From: Pontixanthobacter luteolus
GTDB lineage: Bacteria; Pseudomonadota; Alphaproteobacteria; Sphingomonadales; Sphingomonadaceae
Length of the DNA stretch: 64,000 nt
Direction of reading: 5' to 3'
Assembly: GCF_009828095.1 (NCBI RefSeq)
Contig: NZ_WTYP01000001.1
Coordinates: 496,001 to 560,000 of the forward strand
The translations under genes were made by a program, and so were the position numbers. Below, piece after piece: positions 8,645-20,404 of the stretch. Positions within the stretch are counted from its first letter, which is position 1; each line of letters begins with the position of its first letter. The notes beneath the pieces were generated by a model. It made no database searches, was not told where the DNA came from, and saw nothing but the letters and a program-made list of their open reading frames with translations.

Positions 8645-9115
8645 ATGTCACGTCGTCGTCGTCCCGAGAAACGGGTCATCCTGCCCGATCCCAAGTTTGG
8701 TGATCAGGTCCTGTCGAAGTTCATGAACAACCTCATGCTCGACGGTAAGAAATCCACTGCCGAACGTATCGTTTACGGTGCGCTCGATACGGTCGAAGCG
8801 AAAGCCAAGGCCGATCCTATCCAGCTGTTCCATGATGCGCTGAACAACATCAAGCCGCAGGTGGAAGTCCGCAGCCGCCGTGTTGGTGGTGCAACATACC
8901 AGGTTCCAGTCGAAGTTCGCCCCGAGCGTGCCCAGGCCCTGGCTATTCGCTGGCTGATCGGTGCGGCTCGTGGCCGCCCTGAAACGACCATGTCGGCACG
9001 CCTTTCGGGCGAGCTGATGGATGCGTCGAACAACCGCGGCAATGCTGTGAAGAAGCGTGAAGACACGCACCGCATGGCAGACGCCAACCGCGCGTTCTCG
9101 CACTACCGTTGGTAA
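8645..9115 (+). CDS. rpsG: 30S ribosomal protein S7
   Basis: S7 starts assembly of the 30S head by binding the 3' major domain of 16S rRNA. The 156-residue product opens with [10 protein letters not shown] and contains [11 protein letters not shown] and RWL, as in other S7 proteins, and ends at HYRW. An AAGGAG ribosome binding site lies eight bases before the ATG. In E. coli S7 represses translation through the rpsL-rpsG spacer; this 124-bp spacer also holds pairing segments such as CCTGA/TCAGG, but equivalence is an inference. Confidence 0.98.
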   Translation: MSRRRRPEKRVILPDPKFGDQVLSKFMNNLMLDGKKSTAERIVYGALDTVEAKAKADPIQLFHDALNNIKPQVEVRSRRVGGATYQVPVEVRPERAQALAIRWLIGAARGRPETTMSARLSGELMDASNNRGNAVKKREDTHRMADANRAFSHYRW

Positions 9116-9155
9116 TCGGATCGGGCAGGGCGTGCTCGCCATGTGGCGGGCCGTC

Positions 9156-9183
9156 TTAAACCGGTCACAAACGTAACTATATA
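9156..9183 (+). promoter_or_regulatory. Candidate internal promoter before fusA
   Basis: TTAAAC at 9156-9161 and TATATA at 9178-9183 are spaced by 16 bases, 55 bases upstream of fusA. A hairpin GGGCTGC/GCAGCCC (9193-9199 with 9205-9211) follows. It may give extra elongation-factor expression. The -35 match is weak. Confidence 0.35.
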
Positions 9184-9237
9184 GGGAACCAAGGGCTGCA
9201 TCAGGCAGCCCGCCCTATCATTCCTTGAGGTATCATC

Positions 9238-11331
<2,094 letters not shown>

Positions 11332-11350
11332 GGGCGAGCGAGTGTCTAAG

Positions 11351-11378
11351 GGCGGCGCCTGTCTTGGCGGGTGCCGCC
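11351..11378 (+). other. Hairpin in the fusA-tuf spacer
   Basis: GGCGGC at 11351-11356 pairs with GCCGCC at 11373-11378, with an inner GCC/GGC stem. No T-run follows. It may be an RNA-processing or mRNA-stability element between the two elongation factor genes. Confidence 0.35.
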
Positions 11379-11422
11379 GATTCCCACATTTGTATTAGTC
11401 ATAGACTTAGAGGTTATTGAAA

Positions 11423-12598
11423 ATGGCGAAGGAAAAATTTGAGCGGAATAAGCCGCACGTAAACGTCGGCACCATTGGCCACGTTGACCACGGTAAAACT
11501 ACCCTGACTGCAGCGATCACCAAGGTCCTCGGTTCGGCTGTTGATTTCGCAAACATCGACAAGGCTCCGGAAGAGCGCGAGCGTGGTATCACCATCTCGA
11601 CCGCTCACGTTGAGTACGAAACCGACGCGCGTCACTACGCACACGTCGACTGCCCGGGTCACGCTGACTATGTTAAGAACATGATCACCGGTGCTGCCCA
11701 GATGGACGGCGCAATCCTGGTTGTTAACGCAGCTGACGGCCCAATGCCGCAGACCCGCGAGCACATCCTGCTTGCACGTCAGGTCGGCGTTCCGGCTCTG
11801 GTCGTTTACATGAACAAGGTTGACCAGGTTGACGACGAGGAAATCCTCGAGCTCGTCGAACTGGAAGTTCGCGAACTGCTCAGCGAATACGGCTTCGACG
11901 GCGACAACATCGCCATCGTTAAGGGTTCGGCTCTTGCCGCTCTCGAAGGTCGCGATCCTGAAATCGGTGAAAACTCGATCAAGGAACTGATGGACGCTGT
12001 TGATGCGAACATCCCGCAGCCTGACCGTCCGGTCGACAAGGACTTCCTGATGCCGATCGAAGACGTGTTCTCGATCTCGGGTCGTGGTACCGTTGTTACC
12101 GGCCGTATCGAAACCGGCGTTGTGAACGTTGGCGACGAAGTCGAAATCGTCGGCATCAAGGACACCACCAAGACGACCGTCACCGGCGTCGAAATGTTCC
12201 GCAAGCTGCTTGATCGCGGTGAAGCTGGCGACAACGTTGGTGCACTGATCCGCGGTGTTGCCCGTGAAGATGTCGAGCGTGGCCAGGTTCTCGCGAAGCC
12301 GGGTTCGGTTAATCCGCACACTGAATTCAGCGCAGAAGTCTACGTCCTTTCGAAGGACGAGGGTGGCCGTCACACGCCGTTCTTTGCGAACTACCGTCCG
12401 CAGTTCTACTTCCGCACCACCGACGTCACCGGTGAAGTTATCCTGCCTGAAGGCACCGAAATGGTCATGCCTGGCGATAACGTAACCATCGACGTCAAGC
12501 TGATCGCTCCGATCGCTATGGACCAGGGTCTCCGCTTCGCTATCCGCGAAGGTGGCCGTACTGTTGGTTCGGGCGTTGTTGGCGCAATCAAGAAGTAA
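11423..12598 (+). CDS. tuf: Elongation factor Tu
   Basis: EF-Tu carries aminoacyl-tRNA to the ribosome as a GTP complex. The 391-residue product has GHVDHGKTT (19-27), the switch segment [13 protein letters not shown] (76-80) and NKVD (131-134). It is a few residues shorter than many homologues because the loop before KAPEERER is short. ATG 11423 gives the normal [12 protein letters not shown] start; the TTG at 11417 is not needed. A strong terminator follows, so tuf closes the str operon here. Only one tuf copy lies in this window. Confidence 0.98.
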   Translation: MAKEKFERNKPHVNVGTIGHVDHGKTTLTAAITKVLGSAVDFANIDKAPEERERGITISTAHVEYETDARHYAHVDCPGHADYVKNMITGAAQMDGAILVVNAADGPMPQTREHILLARQVGVPALVVYMNKVDQVDDEEILELVELEVRELLSEYGFDGDNIAIVKGSALAALEGRDPEIGENSIKELMDAVDANIPQPDRPVDKDFLMPIEDVFSISGRGTVVTGRIETGVVNVGDEVEIVGIKDTTKTTVTGVEMFRKLLDRGEAGDNVGALIRGVAREDVERGQVLAKPGSVNPHTEFSAEVYVLSKDEGGRHTPFFANYRPQFYFRTTDVTGEVILPEGTEMVMPGDNVTIDVKLIAPIAMDQGLRFAIREGGRTVGSGVVGAIKK

Positions 12599-12617
12599 TT
12601 CGTTACTTTCCAGAAAG

Positions 12618-12654
12618 CGCTCGGCGGCCAATCGGTCGCCGGGCGTTTTCTTTT
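12618..12654 (+). terminator. Intrinsic terminator after tuf
   Basis: A 12-bp stem with two G-U pairs (12618-12629 with 12634-12645) has a 4-base loop, AATC, and is followed by TTTTCTTTT at 12646-12654. This is a textbook intrinsic terminator. It separates the str operon from the S10 operon. Confidence 0.88.
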
Positions 12655-12697
12655 GCAGCCCAAGTCCGAAACCGACGGTAAAAACACGTGTCGGGGG

Positions 12698-12726
12698 TTG
12701 CAACGTCGGGGTGTTGGCCATATAGC
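12698..12726 (+). promoter_or_regulatory. Sigma-70 type promoter of the S10 operon
   Basis: TTGCAA at 12698-12703 and TATAGC at 12721-12726 are separated by exactly 17 bases, followed by GCGCC. It lies after the tuf terminator and about 130 bases upstream of rpsJ, the expected place for the S10 promoter. The AGCGCGCC sequence around and after the -10 box is shared with the candidate rpsM promoter. Confidence 0.65.
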
Positions 12727-12784
12727 GCGCCTCAACGAACGAGATTCGTCTCACATTCGGAATTAGTTTTGATCAGTGGCCCTG

Positions 12785-12806
12785 CTCTCCCTCGGAGACG
12801 GGAGAG
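12785..12806 (+). other. Hairpin in the S10 operon leader
   Basis: CTCTCCC at 12785-12791 pairs with GGGAGAG at 12800-12806 around an 8-base loop. A T-rich stretch containing GGTTTTTGTTG follows at 12818-12828. Its place between promoter and first gene makes an attenuator or ribosomal-protein binding leader possible, as L4 controls the S10 leader in E. coli; the mechanism here is inferred. Confidence 0.4.
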
Positions 12807-12855
12807 GGCGGGTCTCTGGTTTTTGTTGTTTGCTCTTTCTCATTGGTAGTTGGAC

Positions 12856-13167
12856 ATGGAAGCCCAGAATATTCGCATTCGCCTCAAGGCGTTCGATCAC
12901 CGCGTACTCGACCAGGCAACTGGCGAGATTGCAGACACCGCTCGCCGTACTGGCGCGCTTATTCGTGGCCCCATTCCGATGCCGACGAGAATTGAGAAGT
13001 TTACCGTGAACCGCGGCCCGCACATCGATAAGAAGTCGCGCGAGCAGTTCGAGGTACGCACTTACAAGCGGCTGCTCGACATTGTTCAGCCGAACGCCCA
13101 GACCGTTGACGCGCTTATGAAGCTCGACCTCGCTGCTGGCGTAAACGTGGAAATTAAGCTCGCTTAA
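12856..13167 (+). CDS. rpsJ: 30S ribosomal protein S10
   Basis: S10 is a late-assembling head protein, and NusE in antitermination complexes. The 103-residue product contains [33 protein letters not shown] and the SREQFE segment. ATG 12856 gives MEAQNIRI; the in-frame TTG at 12850 is a less likely start. It is first in the S10 operon and is followed by an unusually long, structured 195-bp gap. Confidence 0.98.
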   Translation: MEAQNIRIRLKAFDHRVLDQATGEIADTARRTGALIRGPIPMPTRIEKFTVNRGPHIDKKSREQFEVRTYKRLLDIVQPNAQTVDALMKLDLAAGVNVEIKLA

Positions 13168-13362
13168 CTTTCCGGTCCCGGTTCTGCCGGGGCGAAGACT
13201 TAGGGATACCGCCGGATCTGATCCGGGTCTGCGTCCCCCGTCTCGCAAACCCAGGGCTTTTCCTGGGGGAGCACTCAGCCCGGACGGGGCGACGCATCAC
13301 AAAATGGGCTGGCACGCACCCGGGGATGGGCCTCTGGTGCCTCTGTGTTAGGAGTTTTGACG
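13168..13362 (+). ncRNA. Structured rpsJ-rplC spacer, candidate regulatory leader
   Basis: Within an operon whose other nearby gaps are a few bases, this 195-bp spacer folds by eye into a long stem. Bases 13231-13242 pair with 13283-13295, with one bulged C. The stem encloses a hairpin pairing 13250-13255 with 13262-13267. The paired arms are GC-rich and leave the rplC ribosome binding site GGAG (13351-13354) outside. A cis-regulatory RNA for L3 and the downstream genes is the natural reading; no known Rfam class was recognised. Confidence 0.45.
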
Positions 13363-14232
13363 ATGCGCACTGGCGTGATCGCAAAGAAGGTTGGGATGAC
13401 CCGCCTGTTTCAGGAGGATGGACGTCACGTTCCCGTGACGGTTCTTGCTCTTGAAGATTGCCAAGTCGTTTCGCACCGCACCGCTGACCGCGATGGTTAT
13501 TTCGCGCTTCAGGTTGGTTCGGGCGAAGCCAAACAAAAGAATGTTGCAAAGCCTCAGCGTGAGCACTTCGCGAAAGCCGAAGTTCCGCTGAAGCAGAAGG
13601 TTGCTGAATTCCGTGTCGACTCCGAGGAAGCTCTGCTTCCTGTTGGTGCTCGTATCTCGGCTGAGCACTTCGTAGCAGGCCAGAAGGTCGACATCACCGG
13701 TCACACGCAGGGCAAAGGCTTCGCCGGCGCCATGAAGCGTTGGGGCTTCGGTGGTCTGCGTGCTACTCACGGTGTCTCGCTCTCTCACCGTTCGCACGGT
13801 TCGACGGGTAACCGTCAGGATCCGGGCCGCGTGTTCAAGGGCAAGAAGATGGCTGGTCACATGGGTGACCGTCAGCGCACACAGCAAAACCTTGAAATCG
13901 TTCGTACCGACGCCGATCGCGGTCTTCTGTTCGTCAAGGGTTCTGTCCCTGGCCACAAGAACGCATGGCTTGTCGTTCGCGATTCCGTGAAGCTCAAGAT
14001 GCCTGAAGATCTGCCGTTCCCCGGTGTGATGCGTCGTAACGAAGCGGAATTCGCTTCGGAAGATGCGACCCCAGGTCTGGTTGAGAGCGCAGCTGAGCAT
14101 GAAGTGACACCCGAAGTGACAGCCGAGCAGCAAGAAAAGCTGATGGCTGAGCAGGAATCGGGCGCTGATACTGAAACCCCGAAGTCGGATGAAGGCAACA
14201 CGCCTGCAGACGACGCTGGCAAGGAGGGCTGA
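13363..14232 (+). CDS. rplC: 50S ribosomal protein L3 with acidic C-terminal tail
   Basis: L3 binds near the peptidyl-transferase centre and the 3' end of 23S rRNA and is an early assembly protein. The L3 core spans about residues 1-215 and contains [12 protein letters not shown], the [12 protein letters not shown] loop and [13 protein letters not shown] tail of about 70 residues (220-289) follows, rich in Glu, Ala, Asp, Ser and Thr and without a recognised domain. ATG 13363 has GGAG upstream and gives [13 protein letters not shown]; the upstream in-frame start at 13345 is not favoured. rplD starts four bases after the stop. Confidence 0.96.
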   Translation: MRTGVIAKKVGMTRLFQEDGRHVPVTVLALEDCQVVSHRTADRDGYFALQVGSGEAKQKNVAKPQREHFAKAEVPLKQKVAEFRVDSEEALLPVGARISAEHFVAGQKVDITGHTQGKGFAGAMKRWGFGGLRATHGVSLSHRSHGSTGNRQDPGRVFKGKKMAGHMGDRQRTQQNLEIVRTDADRGLLFVKGSVPGHKNAWLVVRDSVKLKMPEDLPFPGVMRRNEAEFASEDATPGLVESAAEHEVTPEVTAEQQEKLMAEQESGADTETPKSDEGNTPADDAGKEG

Positions 14233-14236
14233 TCCG

Positions 14237-14863
14237 ATGAAGGTGAAGGTCCAGAAAATCGACGGCGGCAAGGCGTCCGGCGAAGTCGAGCTCAATGATG
14301 CCGTTTTCGGTGTCGAGCCGCGCGCTGACATCCTGCACCGTGTTGTAACATGGCAGCTTGAAAACCGCCGTGGCACTGCACGTCCGACGCGTGAACGCTC
14401 CGACGTTAACCGCACGGGCAAGAAGTACGGCAAGCAGAAGGGTGGCGGCGTTGCCCGTCACGGTGACCGCGGCGCCCCGATCTTTATCGGCGGTGGTAAG
14501 GCTCACGGTGCTCGCAAGCGTGAATTCGAGCAGTCGCTCAACAAGAAAATCCGCGCTCTCGGCCTGAAGATGGCTCTGTCGAGCAAGGCGAAAGACGGCC
14601 TCGTGGTCGTTGACAGCCTGAAGCTCAAGGACGCCAAGACACAGGTTCTCAAGGGTCACCTCGACAAGCACGGTTTTGCCGGCAAGGTCCTGGTGATCGA
14701 CGGTGAGAGCGTTGAAGACGGTTTCCGCAAGGCAGCTGGTAACCTCCCGGGCGTCAACGTGCTCCCGGCACAGGGTGCCAATGTCTATGACATTTTGAAC
14801 CACGACACGCTGGTCCTTACGACCGACGCTGTCGAAAAGCTGGAGGCGCGCTTCAATGGCTAA
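14237..14863 (+). CDS. rplD: 50S ribosomal protein L4
   Basis: L4 lines the exit tunnel and, in E. coli, represses its own operon. The 208-residue product carries the tunnel-loop segment [17 protein letters not shown] and [17 protein letters not shown] 14237 gives [15 protein letters not shown]; an extension to 14189 would overlap rplC and is rejected. The end overlaps rplW by eight bases. Confidence 0.97.
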   Translation: MKVKVQKIDGGKASGEVELNDAVFGVEPRADILHRVVTWQLENRRGTARPTRERSDVNRTGKKYGKQKGGGVARHGDRGAPIFIGGGKAHGARKREFEQSLNKKIRALGLKMALSSKAKDGLVVVDSLKLKDAKTQVLKGHLDKHGFAGKVLVIDGESVEDGFRKAAGNLPGVNVLPAQGANVYDILNHDTLVLTTDAVEKLEARFNG

Positions 14864-15164
14864 GAAGCAAGAAATCGACGCGCGTCACTACGACGTTATC
14901 CTCGCTCCTCACATTACCGAGAAGTCGACCCTGCTGTCTGAAAACGACGCAGTTGTCTTCAAGGTAGCGAACGATGCCACCAAGCCGCAGATCAAAGAAG
15001 CGGTCGAGGCTCTGTTCGACGTGAAGGTCAAGGGTGTGAACACCTTGGTTCAAAAGGGCAAAGTCAAGCGCTGGAAGGGTCGTCCTTACAAGCGTAGCGA
15101 CTTCAAAAAAGCGATCGTAACACTGGCAGACGGCGGCTCGATCGACGTCACCAGCGGTCTCTGA
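14856..15164 (+). CDS. rplW: 50S ribosomal protein L23
   Basis: L23 sits at the tunnel exit and is the docking site for trigger factor and SRP. The 102-residue product has the typical HITEKSTLL start block, [20 protein letters not shown] and a C-terminal [11 protein letters not shown]. It begins inside the end of rplD (8-base overlap), which suggests translational coupling, and ends 16 bases before rplB. Confidence 0.97.
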   Translation: MAKKQEIDARHYDVILAPHITEKSTLLSENDAVVFKVANDATKPQIKEAVEALFDVKVKGVNTLVQKGKVKRWKGRPYKRSDFKKAIVTLADGGSIDVTSGL

Positions 15165-15180
15165 GGCGTAGAGAAGAACT

Positions 15181-16017
15181 ATGGCACTCAAGAATTATAA
15201 ACCGACAAGCCCCGCCCGTCGCGGCTTGATCCTCGTCGACAAAACCGGCCTGTACAAAGGCAAGCCGGTCAAGTCGCTTACAGAGGGCAAGCGCAAGACC
15301 GGTGGACGCAACAACAAAGGTCATGTCACCTCGCGTGGCATCGGCGGCGGACACAAGCAGAAATACCGCTTTATCGACTTCAAACGTCGTAAGTGGGATA
15401 TGGAAGCAACCGTGGAGCGGATCGAATACGATCCTAACCGCACAGCTTTCATCGCTCTGCTCAAGTACACCGACGGTGAACAGGCTTACATCGTTTGCCC
15501 GCAGCGTCTCGCTGTTGGTGACACGGTTATCGCCGGCGAAAAGGTCGATACGAAGCCTGGTAATGCCATGCTTCTGGGCCAGATGCCGGTCGGCACCATC
15601 TGCCACAACGTGGAGATGAAGCCGGGCAAGGGCGGTCAGATCGCACGTAGCGCGGGCACCTATGTCCAGCTCGTCGGACGTGACCGCGGCATGGTTATCG
15701 TTCGCCTCAACTCGGGCGAGCAGCGTTACCTGCGCAGTGACTGCATGGGTACGGTTGGTGCGGTTTCGAACCCCGACAACCAGAACCAGAACCTGGGCAA
15801 GGCCGGTCGTCGCCGCTGGATGGGCATCAAGCCTCTGACACGTGGTGTTGCGAAGAACCCGGTCGATCACCCTCACGGTGGTGGTGAAGGCCGTACTTCG
15901 GGTGGCCGTCATCCGGTTACCCCATGGGGCAAGCCGACCAAGGGTGCTCGCACTCGCAAGAACAAGCAGACGGATAAGATGATCATCCGTTCGCGTCACG
16001 CCAAGAAGAAGAGGTAA
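15181..16017 (+). CDS. rplB: 50S ribosomal protein L2
   Basis: L2 is needed for subunit association and peptidyl-transferase activity. The 278-residue product has [10 protein letters not shown] at the start, [20 protein letters not shown], and the conserved [21 protein letters not shown] near residue 220, which contains the catalytic-region His. Length and motifs are normal. rpsS follows after five bases. Confidence 0.98.
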   Translation: MALKNYKPTSPARRGLILVDKTGLYKGKPVKSLTEGKRKTGGRNNKGHVTSRGIGGGHKQKYRFIDFKRRKWDMEATVERIEYDPNRTAFIALLKYTDGEQAYIVCPQRLAVGDTVIAGEKVDTKPGNAMLLGQMPVGTICHNVEMKPGKGGQIARSAGTYVQLVGRDRGMVIVRLNSGEQRYLRSDCMGTVGAVSNPDNQNQNLGKAGRRRWMGIKPLTRGVAKNPVDHPHGGGEGRTSGGRHPVTPWGKPTKGARTRKNKQTDKMIIRSRHAKKKR

Positions 16018-16022
16018 CCGAG

Positions 16023-16298
16023 ATGGCTCGCTCCGTCTGGAAAGGTCCGTTCGTAGACCTCCACCTGCTGAAAAAGGCAGAAGATGCACAGGAAAGTGGT
16101 GGCAACAAGCCGATCAAGACTTGGTCGCGTCGTTCCACTGTCCTGCCGCAGTTCGTTGGCCTGACGTTCAACGTCTATAATGGTCAGAAGTTTATTCCGG
16201 TGTCCGTGAATGAGGACATGGTCGGTCACAAGCTCGGTGAATTCGCGCCAACGCGCAACTTCCCGGGCCACGCTGCCGACAAGAAGGGTAAGCGCTAA
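16023..16298 (+). CDS. rpsS: 30S ribosomal protein S19
   Basis: S19 pairs with S13 in the head of the small subunit. The 91-residue product shows [36 protein letters not shown] and [20 protein letters not shown]. The stop codon TAA shares its last base with the ATG of rplV, giving tight translational coupling. Confidence 0.97.
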   Translation: MARSVWKGPFVDLHLLKKAEDAQESGGNKPIKTWSRRSTVLPQFVGLTFNVYNGQKFIPVSVNEDMVGHKLGEFAPTRNFPGHAADKKGKR

Positions 16299-16675
16299 TG
16301 GGTAAGGCAAAATCCCCGCGCCGTGTTGGCGAAAACGAAGCACTGGCTGTTGGCACCACCATCCGTGGTTCCGCGCAGAAGCTTAATCTTGTTGCTGAAC
16401 TGATCCGCGGCAAGAAGGTCGAAGATGCACTTAACATCCTCACCTTCTCGAAGAAGTCGATGGCTCGTGACGCTCAGAAGGTTCTGTCTTCGGCAATCGC
16501 CAATGCCGAGAACAACCACGACCTCGACGTCGACTCGCTCGTCGTTGCAGAGGCCAGCGTCGGCAAGTCGATCACAATGAAGCGTTTCCACACACGTGGT
16601 CGCGGCAAAAGCACACGGATCCTCAAGCCGTTCAGCCGCCTGCGTATCGTGGTTCGCGAAGCAGAGGAGGCGTAA
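16298..16675 (+). CDS. rplV: 50S ribosomal protein L22
   Basis: L22 contributes a beta-hairpin to the polypeptide exit tunnel. The 125-residue product contains [33 protein letters not shown] and the hairpin tip [12 protein letters not shown], which carries the macrolide-contact region. It starts on the last base of the rpsS stop codon, and rpsC follows after three bases. Confidence 0.97.
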   Translation: MGKAKSPRRVGENEALAVGTTIRGSAQKLNLVAELIRGKKVEDALNILTFSKKSMARDAQKVLSSAIANAENNHDLDVDSLVVAEASVGKSITMKRFHTRGRGKSTRILKPFSRLRIVVREAEEA

Positions 16676-16678
16676 GCC

Positions 16679-17374
16679 ATGGGTCAGAAGAGTAATCCGA
16701 TCGGCCTGCGTCTGCAGATCAACCGCACCTGGGACAGCCGCTGGTACGCCGAAGGGCGCGACTACGCACAGCTGCTCAAGGAAGACATCGAAATCCGCAA
16801 GTACATCATGGACACGGTGCCCCAGGCAGCGATTTCCAAGGTGGTGATCGAGCGTCCGGCAAAGCTTTGCCGCGTTTCGATCTATGCAGCCCGTCCCGGT
16901 GTTATCATCGGCAAGAAGGGTGCGGACATCGAGAAGCTGCGTTCCAAGCTGGCAACCATGACCGACAGCGAAGTGAAGCTGAACATCGTTGAAATCCGCA
17001 AGCCGGAAATCGACGCGAAGCTCGTCGCTCAGGGCATTGCTGATCAGCTGATCCGCCGTGTTGCTTTCCGCCGTGCCATGAAGCGCGCCGTTCAGTCCGC
17101 TCTGCGTCTGGGTGCCGAAGGCATCAAGATCGTTTGCGGTGGCCGTCTCGGCGGTGCTGAAATCGCTCGCGTCGAATGGTACCGTGAAGGCCGTGTTCCG
17201 TTGCATACACTGCGCGCGAACGTCGACTATGCCGAAGCCGAAGCGCTGACCGCATATGGTATCATCGGCATCAAGTGCTGGATCTTCAAAGGTGAGATTC
17301 TGGCGCACGACCCGACCGCACAAGACCGACTGATGATGGAAGCTCAGACTTCCGGCGTCCGTCCGGCTCGCTGA
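16679..17374 (+). CDS. rpsC: 30S ribosomal protein S3
   Basis: S3 forms part of the mRNA entry channel with helicase activity. The 231-residue product starts [16 protein letters not shown], has the KH-domain motif [13 protein letters not shown] (about residues 75-87), and the C-terminal [20 protein letters not shown] block with [10 protein letters not shown]. Size is normal. Confidence 0.98.
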   Translation: MGQKSNPIGLRLQINRTWDSRWYAEGRDYAQLLKEDIEIRKYIMDTVPQAAISKVVIERPAKLCRVSIYAARPGVIIGKKGADIEKLRSKLATMTDSEVKLNIVEIRKPEIDAKLVAQGIADQLIRRVAFRRAMKRAVQSALRLGAEGIKIVCGGRLGGAEIARVEWYREGRVPLHTLRANVDYAEAEALTAYGIIGIKCWIFKGEILAHDPTAQDRLMMEAQTSGVRPAR

Positions 17375-17395
17375 TAGAATTCGAGAGTAAGCAAC

Positions 17396-17827
17396 ATGCT
17401 GCAACCGAAAAAACATAAATATCGCAAGGCCTTCAAGGGCAAGATCCACGGCGATGCGAAGGGCGGCACCACGCTGAACTTCGGCTCCTATGGTCTGAAA
17501 GCTCTTGAGCCCGAGCGTATCACTGCACGCCAGATCGAAGCTGCGCGTCGTGCGATTACCCGCCACATGCGCCGTCAAGGCCGTTTGTGGATCCGTGTAT
17601 TCCCCGACGTGCCAGTGTCGAAGAAGCCTGCCGAAGTCCGTCAGGGTAAAGGCAAGGGTTCGGTCGAATATTGGGCAGCTCGGGTTAAGCCCGGCCGCAT
17701 CCTGTTCGAGCTGGACGGTGTTCCCGGCCCATTGGCTGCTGCTGCTTTCGAGCGCGCTGCCATGAAGCTGCCAATCAAGACCAAGGTCGTTGCCCGTCTG
17801 GGTGACACCTCGCACCTGGAGGGTTGA
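17396..17827 (+). CDS. rplP: 50S ribosomal protein L16
   Basis: L16 helps organise the tRNA A site of the large subunit. The 143-residue product opens with [15 protein letters not shown] and contains [20 protein letters not shown] and [19 protein letters not shown]. The arginine in the RMGKGKG-equivalent region appears as [12 protein letters not shown], so the conserved Met is replaced by Gln. rpmC starts two bases after the stop. Confidence 0.97.
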   Translation: MLQPKKHKYRKAFKGKIHGDAKGGTTLNFGSYGLKALEPERITARQIEAARRAITRHMRRQGRLWIRVFPDVPVSKKPAEVRQGKGKGSVEYWAARVKPGRILFELDGVPGPLAAAAFERAAMKLPIKTKVVARLGDTSHLEG

Positions 17828-17829
17828 TC

Positions 17830-18033
17830 ATGAGCAAGATCGAAGATCTCCGCACTAAGTCCGATGACCAGCTTGACGCTGACCTCACCGAACTGAAGCG
17901 CGAACAGTTCAACCTGCGTTTCCAGGCTGCAACTAACCAGTTGGAGCGTCCTGCGCGGATTAAAGAAGTCCGCCGCGCGATCGCCCAGATCAAGACGCTG
18001 CAGACCGAACGGTCCGCAGCGACTGCGAAATAA
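17830..18033 (+). CDS. rpmC: 50S ribosomal protein L29
   Basis: L29 lies beside L23 at the tunnel exit. The 67-residue all-helical product has the [18 protein letters not shown] stretch and [17 protein letters not shown] 17830 gives [11 protein letters not shown]; a TTG at 17824 would overlap rplP and is unnecessary. Confidence 0.95.
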   Translation: MSKIEDLRTKSDDQLDADLTELKREQFNLRFQAATNQLERPARIKEVRRAIAQIKTLQTERSAATAK

Positions 18034-18043
18034 GGAGGCCACG

Positions 18044-18343
18044 ATGCCTAAACGTATCCTCGTCGGGACCGTAACCTCCGACAAGACTGACAAGACCGTG
18101 ACCGTGAAGGTCGAGCGTAAGGTGAAGCACCCCCTTTATGGGAAGATCATCCGTCGTTCGAAGAAGTATCACGCTCACGACGAAGAGAATGCTTACAAGA
18201 TGGGCGACACCGTCCGGATTGAAGAAACCAAGCCGATTTCCAAGACCAAGACCTGGAAGGTTATCGACACGGTTCAAGCGAGCAAGGGTGTCGCTGTTGA
18301 AGCTGACATCGAAGTCGAAGCGGCTGCTGGCAGCACTTCGTAA
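18044..18343 (+). CDS. rpsQ: 30S ribosomal protein S17
   Basis: S17 is a primary 16S rRNA-binding protein with an OB fold. The product carries [38 protein letters not shown] and [15 protein letters not shown]. At 99 residues it is longer than E. coli S17 by about 15; the extra part is a C-terminal Ala/Glu/Ser tail after residue 80. AAGGAGG precedes the ATG. A 59-base gap leads to rplN. Confidence 0.97.
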   Translation: MPKRILVGTVTSDKTDKTVTVKVERKVKHPLYGKIIRRSKKYHAHDEENAYKMGDTVRIEETKPISKTKTWKVIDTVQASKGVAVEADIEVEAAAGSTS

Positions 18344-18402
18344 GACGTTTTTTGGAACTGCAGGACTGGTTTCTGCAAGCCGATTGAGAAGGAACTGAAT
18401 CC

Positions 18403-18771
18403 ATGATTCAGATGCAATCTAATCTAGACGTCGCGGACAACAGCGGCGCTAAGCGCGTCCAGTGCATCAAGGTGCTGGGCGGGTCGAAGCGTCGTACCGC
18501 GAGCGTCGGCGACGTAATCGTCGTTTCCGTCAAGGAAGCGCAGCCACGCGCAAAGGTCAAAAAGGGCGACGTTCACCGCGCTGTGATCGTCCGTACCCGC
18601 AAGGACGTTCGGCGTCCCGACGGTAGCGTGATCCGTTTTGACGGCAACGCAGCTGTGCTCGTCAACAAGAGCGAAGAGCCAATTGGCACTCGTATCTTTG
18701 GCCCCGTGGTCCGCGAACTTCGCGGCCGTGGGTTCATGAAGATCATCTCGCTCGCTCCGGAGGTGCTCTAA
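18403..18771 (+). CDS. rplN: 50S ribosomal protein L14
   Basis: L14 contributes to the inter-subunit bridge with 16S helix 14. The 122-residue product starts [20 protein letters not shown] and includes [22 protein letters not shown] and [14 protein letters not shown]. Its stop shares a base with the rplX start (TAATG). Confidence 0.97.
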   Translation: MIQMQSNLDVADNSGAKRVQCIKVLGGSKRRTASVGDVIVVSVKEAQPRAKVKKGDVHRAVIVRTRKDVRRPDGSVIRFDGNAAVLVNKSEEPIGTRIFGPVVRELRGRGFMKIISLAPEVL

Positions 18772-19091
18772 TGGCCGCCGCTAAGATCAAGAAAGGCGAC
18801 AGCGTCGTCGTACTCTCGGGCAAGGACAAGGGCCGTACCGGCACCGTCCAGAAGGTCATGCCGAAAGAAGGCAAGGTCGTCGTCGAGGGCATCAACATCG
18901 CTGCCCGTCACCGCAAGCCCAGCCAGGAAAACCCGCAGGGTGGCATCGATCGCTTCGAAGCGCCGATGCACCTCGCAAAGGTTGCCGTGGCTGATCCGAA
19001 GGATGGCAAGCCGACCCGCGTCCGTTTTGAAGAACAGGACGGCAAGAAGGTCCGCGTTGCTGTAAAATCCGGAGAGAAAATCGATGGCTGA
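18771..19091 (+). CDS. rplX: 50S ribosomal protein L24
   Basis: L24 is an assembly initiator for the large subunit. The 106-residue product has the KOW motif [20 protein letters not shown] near its start, then [18 protein letters not shown] and [18 protein letters not shown]. It overlaps rplN by one base at its start and rplE by eight bases at its end, so all three are coupled. Confidence 0.97.
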   Translation: MAAAKIKKGDSVVVLSGKDKGRTGTVQKVMPKEGKVVVEGINIAARHRKPSQENPQGGIDRFEAPMHLAKVAVADPKDGKPTRVRFEEQDGKKVRVAVKSGEKIDG

Positions 19092-19665
19092 TTACACACC
19101 TCGCATGAAGCAGCGTTTTGACGACGAGATCGTCAAGGCGATGACTGAAAAGTTCGGTTACAAGAACCGTCTCGAAGTCCCCAAGCTGGAAAAGATCACG
19201 CTCAACATGGGCGTTGGCGAAGCCAGCCAGGACAAGAAGAAGGTTGCGACCGCTGCTGAAGAAATGGCTCTGATTGCCGGCCAGAAGCCGGTTATCACGA
19301 AGGCAAAGAAGTCGATCGCACAGTTCAAACTGCGCGAAGGCATGCCGATCGGTTGCAAGGTTACCCTGCGCCGTGAACGTATGTACGAATTCGTAGATCG
19401 TCTTGTGACGGTCGCGATGCCCCGCATCCGTGACTTTCGTGGTCTGAACGCCAAGTCGTTCGATGGCCGCGGCAACTACGCGATGGGCCTGAAAGAACAG
19501 ATCGTCTTCCCCGAAATCTCGTACGACAAGATCGAGACCGTTCGCGGGATGGACATCATCGTAACTACCACCGCGAAAACCGACGAAGAGGCACGCGAAC
19601 TGCTGCGTCTGTTCGGTTTCCCGTTCCCTGCCGAAAAGCAGGACGAAGAAAAGGCTGCGGCGTGA
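19084..19665 (+). CDS. rplE: 50S ribosomal protein L5
   Basis: L5 binds 5S rRNA and contacts the P-site tRNA. The 193-residue product contains [35 protein letters not shown] and [16 protein letters not shown]. The last 12 residues are an extra Glu/Lys/Ala tail beyond the usual FGFPF end. Its start lies inside rplX. Confidence 0.97.
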   Translation: MADYTPRMKQRFDDEIVKAMTEKFGYKNRLEVPKLEKITLNMGVGEASQDKKKVATAAEEMALIAGQKPVITKAKKSIAQFKLREGMPIGCKVTLRRERMYEFVDRLVTVAMPRIRDFRGLNAKSFDGRGNYAMGLKEQIVFPEISYDKIETVRGMDIIVTTTAKTDEEARELLRLFGFPFPAEKQDEEKAAA

Positions 19666-19691
19666 GCCGCTAAGGAAGAGAGCTTAAGTCC

Positions 19692-19997
19692 ATGGCGAAA
19701 CTGAGTTCCATCAACAAGAATGAGCGTCGTAAGAAGCTCGTCAAGAAGTACGCGGCGAAGTACGCGAAGCTTAAGGCGATTGCTGATGACAAGTCGCTCG
19801 ACGAGAGCGAGCGTATGATCGCACGCCTCCAGATGGCTGAAATACCCCGCAACGCGAACCCGACCCGGGTCCGCAACCGCTGTGCAACCACTGGCCGCCC
19901 GCGCGGCTACTACCGGAAGTTCGGCCTCAATCGTATCGAACTCCGGAATCTTGCCAACCGTGGCATGATTCCCGGCGTTACGAAGTCGAGCTGGTAA
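19692..19997 (+). CDS. rpsN: 30S ribosomal protein S14 (zinc-independent form)
   Basis: S14 is a late 30S head protein. The 101-residue length and the absence of the CxxC pairs mark the zinc-independent C-minus form. Conserved segments are [20 protein letters not shown] and [20 protein letters not shown]. It lies between rplE and rpsH as in most proteobacteria. Confidence 0.96.
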   Translation: MAKLSSINKNERRKKLVKKYAAKYAKLKAIADDKSLDESERMIARLQMAEIPRNANPTRVRNRCATTGRPRGYYRKFGLNRIELRNLANRGMIPGVTKSSW

Positions 19998-20008
19998 GGA
20001 TCTGACAG

Positions 20009-20404
20009 ATGGCTATGACCGATCCACTGGGTGATATGCTCACCCGCATCCGCAACGGCCAGCGCGCGAAGAAGGACTCCGTCCTGTCGCCTGCGTCGAA
20101 GCTGCGTGCAAATGTTCTCGAAGTGCTTCAGCGCGAAGGCTACATCCGTGGCTATTCCGAAGACGAGAGCGGCAAGCACCCCGCACTGCGGATTGAACTG
20201 AAGTATTTCGAGGGCGAGCCTGCGATCAAGCATGTTGCCCGCGTTTCCAAGCCTGGCCGCCGCGTCTATTCGGGTTCGAAAGAACTCCCGATCGTACGTA
20301 ACGGTCTGGGCATCACCATCGTCTCGACACCTCGCGGTGTGCTTTCGGATAACGAAGCGCGCAACGAAAATGTCGGCGGCGAAGTGCTTGCGGAGGTCTT
20401 CTGA
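20009..20404 (+). CDS. rpsH: 30S ribosomal protein S8
   Basis: S8 binds 16S helix 21 and, in E. coli, represses the spc operon at the rplE region. The 131-residue product starts [18 protein letters not shown] and ends with the [18 protein letters not shown] block and GGEVLAEVF. The stop overlaps the ATG of rplF by one base. Confidence 0.97.
   Translation: MAMTDPLGDMLTRIRNGQRAKKDSVLSPASKLRANVLEVLQREGYIRGYSEDESGKHPALRIELKYFEGEPAIKHVARVSKPGRRVYSGSKELPIVRNGLGITIVSTPRGVLSDNEARNENVGGEVLAEVF

Noticed and set aside
11414-12754. A 446-residue minus-strand frame opposite tuf
   Set aside because: Shadow of tuf; the sequence shows no recognisable family.
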